From: CAIMMJ01 sp037131955
GTDB taxonomy: Bacteria; Bacteroidota; Bacteroidia; UBA4408
Assembly: GCA_037131955.1 (NCBI GenBank)
Contig: JBAXQC010000112.1
Span: 1 to 5,191 of the forward strand
Reading direction: 5' to 3'
DNA length: 5,191 nt
This document shows positions 1 through 5,191 of this stretch, piece by piece. The first letter of the stretch is position 1; each line of letters opens with the position of its first letter. The translations under genes and the position numbers were made by a program. Under the pieces are notes generated by a model. It was not told the origin of the DNA, did not search any database, and saw only the letters and a program-made list of their open reading frames with translations.

Positions 1-1
1 T

Positions 2-1252
2 TCAACTCAACATCCTCAACACCTTTTCTAAGGCTTGAAAAAAGTAATCTATTTCTTGGGTAGTGTTATAAATTCCAAATGACATTCTGGTGGTTCCTGG
101 AATATTAAAAAAGTTCATCAATGGTTGTGTGCAGTGATGACCAGTTCTTACGGCAATTCCAAATTTATCTAGCAGAGTACCAATATCAAATGGGTGAATA
201 TTTTCTAGAGCAAAAGAAATTACTCCTGCTTTGTGCTCTGTTGTGCCTATAATTTTTACTTGAGGAAAATTTTTAAATTGTGAATTAGCATACTTTAATA
301 GCATGGTTTCGTGTTCAAAAATTGATTCCATGCCAATTTTATTGCAGTAATCGAATGCAGCTGCCAAACCAATAGCGCCTTCTATGTTTGGCGTTCCCGC
401 TTCAAACTTTAATGGACCTTGCACATACGTTGTTTTATCAAAAGTAACCGTGCTTATTATTCCACCACCACCTTGGTAAGGTTGCATAGAATTTATATGT
501 TCTTCTTTTGCATATAAAACGCCAATGCCTGTAGGGCCGTAAACTTTGTGTCCGCTAAATACATAAAAATCGCAATCCATAGTGGCTACATTTACCTGCA
601 TGTGAGGAGCACTTTGTGCACCATCTATCAAAACTGAAATATTGTGCTTCTTGGCTATTTCTATAATTTTAGAAACATTATTGATTGTTCCCATGGTATT
701 GGAAACATGAGTAACTGCAATAAATTTTGTTTGCTTAGAAATAAGTTTTTCAAATTCCTCCAGTAACAATTCTCCACTTTCAGAAATTGGCGCAATTTTT
801 AAAACGGCTTCATTTTCTTCGGCTATCATTTGCCATGGAATAATATTGCTGTGATGTTCCATCATCGTCAATACTATTTCGTTACCTTTCTGCAATCTTG
901 GTTTTACAAACGACTGAGCTACCAAGTTTATTCCATCGGTAGTTCCTTTTGTAAATATAATTTCTTGAGCGCTTTTTGCTCCAATAAATGCTGCTGCTTT
1001 TATTCTTGCTTGTTCGTAATGGTGAGATGCTTCCTGCGACAATGTGTGCACTCCTCTGTGAACATTGCTATTGTATAGTTTGTAATAATTGCAAATTGCA
1101 TCAATAACAACTTGAGGTTTTTGAACAGTTGCTGCATTGTCAAAATAGACAAGTTTTTTATTGTTTACTTCTCTTTGGAGAATAGGAAAATCTTTTCTGA
1201 TTTTTTCTACATCAAACTCAAAAACCTTTTTGCTACTTTCTATATTTTGCAT
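2..1252 (-). CDS. sufS: Cysteine desulfurase SufS (group II, PLP-dependent)
   Basis: SufS, 416 residues, is a PLP-dependent class V aminotransferase-fold enzyme that converts L-cysteine to L-alanine and holds the sulfur as a persulfide for cluster assembly. The PLP Schiff-base lysine is Lys236 in FSGHKVYGPTG. The persulfide cysteine is Cys374 in RTGHHCTQPL, the group II (SufS/CsdA) context. Other cofactor residues are His133 in MEHHSN, Asp210 and Gln213 in IDGAQSAPH, and Arg389 in the TTRMSFGIYNT segment. All are offset by 10 from E. coli SufS (Lys226, Cys364, His123, Asp200, Gln203, Arg379), which reflects an N-terminus about 10 residues longer. The ATG at 1252 is separated from the sufD stop by a single base (TAA-A-ATG), and the next Met is far inside at about residue 130, so the start is secure. 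The stop is TGA at 4-2, so the gene is complete. The sulfur acceptor (SufE or SufU) is not in the window. Confidence 0.97.
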   Translation of the reverse strand: MQNIESSKKVFEFDVEKIRKDFPILQREVNNKKLVYFDNAATVQKPQVVIDAICNYYKLYNSNVHRGVHTLSQEASHHYEQARIKAAAFIGAKSAQEIIFTKGTTDGINLVAQSFVKPRLQKGNEIVLTMMEHHSNIIPWQMIAEENEAVLKIAPISESGELLLEEFEKLISKQTKFIAVTHVSNTMGTINNVSKIIEIAKKHNISVLIDGAQSAPHMQVNVATMDCDFYVFSGHKVYGPTGIGVLYAKEEHINSMQPYQGGGGIISTVTFDKTTYVQGPLKFEAGTPNIEGAIGLAAAFDYCNKIGMESIFEHETMLLKYANSQFKNFPQVKIIGTTEHKAGVISFALENIHPFDIGTLLDKFGIAVRTGHHCTQPLMNFFNIPGTTRMSFGIYNTTQEIDYFFQALEKVLRMLS

Positions 1253-1253
1253 T

Positions 1254-2492
1254 TTAGCTAAACCGCTGCTCTATTCTATTTTGTATGATACTTTTAAATT
1301 CTTGGTTGGGAAGCTTTTCATATACTTCTGAAACAAATGCTTGCAATAAAAGTTTTTGTGCATTCTCAAAACCTATTCCTCTGCTTTTTAAATAAAACAA
1401 GGCTGTTTCATCCAATTTACCTGTGGATGTTCCGTGACTACACTTTACATCGTCGGCATAAATTTCTAATTGCGGTTTTGTATTAATGGTTGCGTTTGGC
1501 GACAATAAAATATTTCTATTGCTTTGGTAAGCATTAGTTTTTTGAGCATCTTTTCTAACAAAAATTTTTCCGTTAAACACCGCTGTTGATTTATCGTCCA
1601 TTACCCCTTTGTAAAGCTCATTGCTGTAGCAATTTGGCATTTGATGATCTACCAACGTATGGTTGTCCACAAGCTGGTTTTCTTGTAATAAATACAATCC
1701 ATTTAAGTGTGCTTCTGTATTAGAATCACCTAAAACAATTGTAGTGTTGTTTCTTACAACGCTTCCAGAGAAAGTAAATAAATGATCAGAAAAAACACTG
1801 TCCTTTTTTGTTGTAACCCACAAATTGCAAAATAAATTACTATTGGTTTTTTCGTCTTGTAATCGTATAAAATTTACTTTGGCATTTTGGTCTACAAAAA
1901 CTTCGGTTACGTTGTTGGCAAATGATTTTGTAGGTTCATCTGAAACAAAAAGTTCGTTTATGGTAAGCTCTGCGTTTTCTTCTATTATAATTAATTGGCG
2001 ACTGTTGTAATTAATTGGCTGATTAGAAATGCTAATGTTTAGTATGGTAATTGAATCTTGAATTATTGCGTTTTTTTTGATTTTCAGGAACAATCCTTCG
2101 TTAAAACCTGCAGTGTTTAGTGCAACTAAAGGGTCTGAATCTGCATTTGCAATCTTTCCAAAATGTGATTCAATATGTATTGGATATTTTTGAAGAGCTA
2201 TATTAAAGTCTAAAAATTCAAAATCAGCATGTTCACTGTTTTTAGACAAATCAAATCTGAGGCTACCGTTTACAACAACAAATAAAACTGATTCATTAGA
2301 AATTAAATAGTTACTTCTTGTGTTTTCAATTAACGTATTGAGCGCTTCCGAAGAATAATTTGAATCGTTCAAAAATCCTTGATTCCAAACTTTTTCAACA
2401 TCACAATATTTATACTCTTCGTTTTTCTTATTTGGAAAAGAAACAACTTTTTCTGATTTTATTTTTTTTTGTACTTCAGTAATCACATCCAT
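1254..2492 (-). CDS. sufD: Fe-S cluster assembly scaffold protein SufD
   Basis: SufD, 412 residues, is the SufB paralogue that pairs with SufB and SufC in the SufBC2D scaffold. It is linked to iron acquisition and complex stability in E. coli. The diagnostic C-terminal signature is clear: PQLEIYADDVKCSHGTSTG at about residues 340-358, then KLDETALFYLKSRGI. His353 in CSHG corresponds to the conserved His360 of E. coli SufD. The middle is the usual beta-helix core of short hydrophobic strands. The N-terminal family motif appears as FPNKKNEEYKY at 19-29. Only about 18 residues precede it, against roughly 40 in E. coli SufD, so the N-terminus is short. The start is firm: an in-frame TAA sits at 2525-2523, and the 30 nt between it and the ATG at 2492 contain no ATG, GTG or TTG. 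The gene follows sufC after 44 nt and ends one base before sufS. An A9 tract covers codons 8-11. Confidence 0.95.
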   Translation of the reverse strand: MDVITEVQKKIKSEKVVSFPNKKNEEYKYCDVEKVWNQGFLNDSNYSSEALNTLIENTRSNYLISNESVLFVVVNGSLRFDLSKNSEHADFEFLDFNIALQKYPIHIESHFGKIANADSDPLVALNTAGFNEGLFLKIKKNAIIQDSITILNISISNQPINYNSRQLIIIEENAELTINELFVSDEPTKSFANNVTEVFVDQNAKVNFIRLQDEKTNSNLFCNLWVTTKKDSVFSDHLFTFSGSVVRNNTTIVLGDSNTEAHLNGLYLLQENQLVDNHTLVDHQMPNCYSNELYKGVMDDKSTAVFNGKIFVRKDAQKTNAYQSNRNILLSPNATINTKPQLEIYADDVKCSHGTSTGKLDETALFYLKSRGIGFENAQKLLLQAFVSEVYEKLPNQEFKSIIQNRIEQRFS

Positions 2493-2536
2493 TAATTCTG
2501 TTCTGTTTTTTGTTGGATAAATTTATTCTCTACTGC

Positions 2537-3298
2537 TTAAGCAATTGTTTCTCCTAATTCTTCTTTTATCCAGTCGTATCCCTTTTCTTCTAGTTCAAGC
2601 GCTAACTCTTTTGTTCCTGACTTTACAATTCTTCCTTTGTACAAAACATGCACAAAATCTGGAACTATATAATCTAACAATCTTTGGTAATGGGTTATTA
2701 CTACAAATGCATTGTCTTTTGTTTTTAACTGATTAACTCCGTTGGCAACAATCCTTAATGCATCTATATCTAAACCAGAATCTGTTTCATCTAAAATAGC
2801 CAATTTAGGTTGTAGCATGGCCATTTGAAAAATTTCGTTTCTCTTTTTTTCTCCTCCACTAAATCCTTCGTTCACGCTTCTGTTTGCCAACTTTCCATCT
2901 AGCTCTACCAATTTCTGTTTTTCTTTTACCATGTTCAAAAATTCTCTAGGCTCAATAGAGCCCAGTCCTTTATGTGCTCTAATTTCGTTTATGGCAGTTT
3001 TTAGAAAATTAATGTTGCTCACACCAGGAATTTCTACCGGATATTGAAAAGCCAAAAAAATTCCTTCTCTTGCTCTTACTTCGGCTTGCATTTCTAATAG
3101 GTCTTTACCTTCAAACGTAACCTCTCCTTCCGTTACTTCAAACTCGTCTTTCCCACTTAATACTGCCGATAAAGTGCTTTTTCCAGAGCCGTTTGGGCCC
3201 ATTATAGCGTGAACTTCTCCTGCCTTAATTTCTAAATTAATTCCCTTTAATATTTCTTTGCCTTCAACCGAAGCTTTTATGTTTTTTATTGATAACAT
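2537..3298 (-). CDS. sufC: Fe-S cluster assembly ATPase SufC
   Basis: SufC, 253 residues, is the soluble ABC-type ATPase that binds SufB and SufD. In characterised systems its ATP-driven dimerisation reshapes the SufB-SufD core during cluster assembly. Every ABC motif is present: Walker A GPNGSGKST (34-42), Q-loop Gln85 in LAFQYP, ABC signature FSGGEKKR (146-153), Walker B LAILDE with Asp170/Glu171, D-loop SGLD (174-177), and H-loop His203 in ITHY. The DETDSGLDIDAL stretch after Walker B and the EGFSGGEKKRNEIFQM segment are diagnostic for SufC rather than for membrane transporters, and there are no membrane segments. Length is close to the E. coli protein (248 residues). The ATG at 3298 lies 18 nt after the sufB stop and in the same frame. 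The leader is A-rich, without a Shine-Dalgarno sequence. Confidence 0.97.
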   Translation of the reverse strand: MLSIKNIKASVEGKEILKGINLEIKAGEVHAIMGPNGSGKSTLSAVLSGKDEFEVTEGEVTFEGKDLLEMQAEVRAREGIFLAFQYPVEIPGVSNINFLKTAINEIRAHKGLGSIEPREFLNMVKEKQKLVELDGKLANRSVNEGFSGGEKKRNEIFQMAMLQPKLAILDETDSGLDIDALRIVANGVNQLKTKDNAFVVITHYQRLLDYIVPDFVHVLYKGRIVKSGTKELALELEEKGYDWIKEELGETIA

Positions 3299-3316
3299 CG
3301 TTTTTAAATTAATTTT

Positions 3317-4750
3317 TTATCCTACAGACCCTTCTAAACTTACCGATAAAAGTTTTTGTGCCTCTACTGCAAACTCCATTGGCAAATGATCAAATACATC
3401 TTTGCAATAACCATTAACAATTAATCCTATTGCTTTTTCGGTATCGATACCTCTTTGTTTGCAATAAAATATTTGGTCTTCGCCAACCTTAGACGTTGTT
3501 GCTTCATGCTCTACAACTGCTGTATTGTTGCCTATTTCTATGTAAGGAAAAGTATGTGCTCCACACTTATCTCCCATTAGCAAACTATCGCACTGACTAA
3601 AATTTCTAGCATTATCAGCACTCTTGTGAATTTTTACCAATCCTCTGTACGAATTGTTGCTAAAGCCACAAGAAATTCCCTTGCTTATAATGGTTGATTT
3701 TGTGTTTTTGCCAACGTGAATCATTTTTGTTCCTGTGTCGGCTTGCTGCAAATTGTTTGTAACAGCCACACTGTAAAATTCACCAATTGAATTGTCTCCT
3801 TTTAAAATTACTGAGGGATATTTCCAAGTAATAGCAGAACCAGTCTCTACTTGTGTCCAACTAATTTTAGAATTATTGCCCAAGCAAATTCCACGTTTGG
3901 TAACAAAATTAAATATTCCTCCTTTTCCGTCTTTGTCGCCAGGATACCAGTTTTGAACGGTACTGTATTTTACCTCCGCATTTTTATGGGCAACAATTTC
4001 TACTACAGCTGCATGCAATTGGTTTTCGTCTCTCATTGGAGCAGTGCACCCTTCGAGGTAACTTACATAAGCATCGTCTTCGGCAACAATTAATGTTCTT
4101 TCAAATTGCCCCGTGCCGGCACTATTTATTCTAAAATAGGTTGATAGTTCCATTGGGCACCTCACACCTTTTGGAATAAAGCAAAAAGAACCGTCGGTAA
4201 AAACTGCACTGTTTAATGCAGCATAAAAATTATCGGTATAAGGAACAACAGTTCCCATGTATTTTTGTATTAATTGGGGATGGTCTTGAACCGCTTCGCC
4301 AAAACTACAAAAAATAATTCCCAGCTCTGCCAATTTTTCTTTGAAAGACGTTTTTACGGATACACTGTCCATCACAAAATCTACTGCCACGCCTGATAAA
4401 CGCTTTTGCTCTTCTAAAGATATGCCCAATTTTTCGAAAGTTTTTAGCAATTCTGGGTCAACTTCGTCAAGGCTATTGAGTTGCTTTTTTTGTTTGGGTG
4501 CAGAATAATAAATACAATCTTGAAAATCGGGTTGTTTGTAATTTACATGTGCCCATTTTGGTTCAGTTAAACTGCACCAATGTTTGTAAGCTGTTAACCT
4601 GTAATCTAACATCCATTGAGGTTCGTTTTTTTTTGACGATATAAATTTAATGATATCTTCGTTTAAACCTTTTGGAGCATTGTCAGATTCTATGTCGGTT
4701 ACAAAGCCGTACTTATAGTCGCCTTGCGTAATTTCGTCAATTATCTCCAT
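3317..4750 (-). CDS. sufB: Fe-S cluster assembly scaffold protein SufB
   Basis: SufB, 477 residues, is the core scaffold of the SufBC2D complex on which new Fe-S clusters are built in the cytosol. Hallmark segments are the LEGCTAPMRDENQLHAAVVE stretch around residues 232-251 (Cys235 probably matches E. coli Cys254), the STVQNWYPGDKDGKGG block, the segment NFSQCDSLLMGDKCGAHTF with Cys387 aligning to the sulfur-accepting Cys405 of E. coli, and VEHEATTSK with His415/Glu416 aligning to E. coli His433/Glu434. The C-terminus ends in a typical EFAVEAQKLL...SVG. At 477 residues it is slightly shorter than the 495-residue E. coli protein, mostly in the N-terminal part. A TTG at 4753 directly follows the sufA stop and could extend it by one residue, but the ATG at 4750 is the better start. 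The 3-nt gap to sufA suggests translational coupling. An A9 tract lies at 4626-4634. No frameshift or missing key residue is seen. Confidence 0.97.
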   Translation of the reverse strand: MEIIDEITQGDYKYGFVTDIESDNAPKGLNEDIIKFISSKKNEPQWMLDYRLTAYKHWCSLTEPKWAHVNYKQPDFQDCIYYSAPKQKKQLNSLDEVDPELLKTFEKLGISLEEQKRLSGVAVDFVMDSVSVKTSFKEKLAELGIIFCSFGEAVQDHPQLIQKYMGTVVPYTDNFYAALNSAVFTDGSFCFIPKGVRCPMELSTYFRINSAGTGQFERTLIVAEDDAYVSYLEGCTAPMRDENQLHAAVVEIVAHKNAEVKYSTVQNWYPGDKDGKGGIFNFVTKRGICLGNNSKISWTQVETGSAITWKYPSVILKGDNSIGEFYSVAVTNNLQQADTGTKMIHVGKNTKSTIISKGISCGFSNNSYRGLVKIHKSADNARNFSQCDSLLMGDKCGAHTFPYIEIGNNTAVVEHEATTSKVGEDQIFYCKQRGIDTEKAIGLIVNGYCKDVFDHLPMEFAVEAQKLLSVSLEGSVG

Positions 4751-4753
4751 CAA

Positions 4754-5080
4754 TTATACCGAAAAGCTTTCTCCGCAACCGCATGTTCTGGAAGCATTGG
4801 GATTATTAAATACAAAACCTTTTCCATTTAATCCACCAGTAAAATCAAGCTCTGTTCCAATTAAATAAAGAAACGATTTTTTATCTACAGCAATCTTAAT
4901 TCCCTTGTCTTCAAAGATTTGATCGCCATCTTTTGCAGTGCCATCAAATTCTAATTTATAAGAAAGTCCACTACAGCCTCCGCCTTCAACACCAACCCTA
5001 ATTAAACTATCTGTAGGTCTGTTTTCTTCTTTAAGCAAATCCAAAACTCTGCTTTTTGCAGATTCTGAAACAGTTATCAT
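4754..5080 (-). CDS. sufA: A-type iron-sulfur carrier protein (SufA/IscA/HesB family)
   Basis: A 108-residue cytosolic protein of the HesB/IscA/SufA family, which in other bacteria accepts Fe-S clusters from the SufBCD scaffold and delivers them to apo-proteins. The three family cysteine ligands are all visible: Cys36 in the loop GGGCSGLSY, and Cys100 and Cys102 in the C-terminal TCGCGESF. The spacing matches E. coli SufA (Cys50, Cys114, Cys116). Length is normal for the family. The ATG at 5080 is the only reasonable start, because an in-frame TAA lies 12 nt upstream (5095-5093) and no ATG, GTG or TTG falls between. There is no Shine-Dalgarno sequence; the leader is A-rich. It is the first gene of the operon, ahead of sufB, the same position as sufA in E. 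coli sufABCDSE. The exact subtype (SufA, IscA or ErpA) cannot be decided from sequence alone; the sufA symbol rests on the operon context. Confidence 0.93.
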   Translation of the reverse strand: MITVSESAKSRVLDLLKEENRPTDSLIRVGVEGGGCSGLSYKLEFDGTAKDGDQIFEDKGIKIAVDKKSFLYLIGTELDFTGGLNGKGFVFNNPNASRTCGCGESFSV

Positions 5081-5096
5081 AATGTTTGTTTTTTAT

Positions 5097-5111
5097 TTAG
5101 AATTAATCTAA
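5097..5111. promoter_or_regulatory. Inverted repeat TTAGA-N5-TCTAA at the predicted transcript start
   Basis: A perfect 5-bp inverted repeat, TTAGA (5097-5101) and TCTAA (5107-5111) with a 5-nt AT spacer, lies just downstream of the candidate -7 box and about 16 nt before the sufA ATG. A dimeric repressor bound here would block initiation. It is short and AT-rich, so it may be chance. I cannot assign it to a known Rrf2, Fur or SufR-type operator. Confidence 0.25.
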
Positions 5112-5118
5112 TTATGGA

Positions 5119-5126
5119 CAAAAGTA
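5119..5126 (-). promoter_or_regulatory. Candidate Bacteroidota -7 promoter element for the suf operon
   Basis: The minus strand reads TACTTTTG here, an exact match to the Bacteroidota sigma-A -7 consensus TAnnTTTG. It is the only exact match I found in the 111 nt upstream of sufA. If it is used, transcription would start at about 5112-5115, giving a leader of roughly 32-35 nt. No clear -33 element (TTTG or TTG at the usual spacing) is visible upstream, so the promoter may be weak or depend on an activator. That dependence is inference. Confidence 0.6.
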
Positions 5127-5149
5127 AGCAATTTAAGTTTTTGTTGAAC

Positions 5150-5185
5150 TATTTATCAAAATTTACTAACAAATATTAATCAAAA
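5150..5185 (-). repeat. Two 12-bp direct repeats TTTTGATwAATA upstream of the suf promoter
   Basis: On the minus strand TTTTGATTAATA (5185-5174) and TTTTGATAAATA (5161-5150) differ at one base and start 24 bp apart. The proximal copy ends 23 nt upstream of the candidate -7 box, so the two copies centre near -43 and -67 relative to the predicted start. Paired, similarly oriented sites in this position could bind an activator or regulator, but this is inference from position only and low-complexity AT sequence could produce it by chance. Nothing else, including no coding region, is seen between 5081 and 5191 beyond this and the two promoter entries. Confidence 0.3.
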
Positions 5186-5191
5186 AAGTTT

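Noticed and set aside
830..1078. 82-codon plus-strand open frame opposite sufS
   Set aside because: It lies wholly antisense to a strongly conserved gene, its translation is Phe/Cys/Tyr-rich low-complexity sequence with no family features, and no promoter or start signal is seen.
1825..2010. 61-codon plus-strand open frame opposite sufD
   Set aside because: Antisense shadow of sufD with no recognisable domain and composition typical of a reversed AT-rich gene.
2517..2526. Perfect palindrome ATAAATTTAT in the 44-nt sufC-sufD spacer
   Set aside because: Made only of A and T with no loop, so it cannot form a stable terminator hairpin, and such palindromes are common in AT-rich spacers. I found no internal terminator or promoter there.
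2545..2736. 63-codon plus-strand open frame opposite the 3' end of sufC, Leu/Phe-rich
   Set aside because: It could look like a small hydrophobic peptide, but the Leu/Phe content comes from reversed Lys/Glu-rich codons of SufC.
3851..4093. 80-codon plus-strand open frame opposite sufB
   Set aside because: Antisense to the most conserved part of SufB; no domain, no promoter and no leader sequence of its own.
1..5191. Search for a novel system, mobile element, CRISPR array, tRNA or rRNA
   Set aside because: More than 95% of the window is occupied by five intact, recognisable suf genes. The spacers are too short for another gene, and no arrays, transposase genes, terminal repeats or RNA-like sequence are visible.

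Overview
The window holds one compact operon on the minus strand for the SUF iron-sulfur cluster assembly pathway. In transcription order, from high to low coordinates, it reads sufA-like A-type carrier (5080-4754), sufB (4750-3317), sufC (3298-2537), sufD (2492-1254) and sufS (1252-2). All five genes are complete. The sufS stop codon lies one base from the window edge, so anything downstream, such as the sufE that often follows sufS, cannot be seen.

The DNA is clearly AT-rich. No gene has a convincing Shine-Dalgarno sequence, and the leaders are A-rich instead. The only recognisable promoter element is TACTTTTG, which fits the Bacteroidota -7 consensus TAnnTTTG. Together with the protein style, for example the SufB N-terminus and the SufA loop GGGCSGLSY, this points to a member of the Bacteroidota, possibly Flavobacteriales or a close relative. 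The rank below phylum is inference.

The layout is tight. Only 3 nt separate the sufA stop from the sufB ATG, 18 nt separate sufB from sufC, 44 nt separate sufC from sufD, and 1 nt separates sufD from sufS. This implies one polycistronic mRNA. The 111 nt upstream of sufA (5081-5191) hold the candidate -7 box, a 5-bp inverted repeat near the expected transcription start, and two near-identical 12-bp direct repeats further upstream. These could be operator sites, but the AT-rich background makes chance a real alternative.

Together, SufS takes sulfur from cysteine as a persulfide, and a SufE- or SufU-type carrier (not seen here) would pass it to SufB. The SufB-SufC-SufD scaffold builds the cluster using SufC ATPase activity, and the A-type carrier delivers clusters to target proteins. 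Every catalytic residue I checked is present. This is a well-known housekeeping system. I see no mobile element, CRISPR array, RNA gene or undescribed system. The points worth a second look are small: the upstream repeats, the shared reading frame of sufA, sufB and sufC, the short SufD N-terminus, and the long A tracts early in sufB and sufD.
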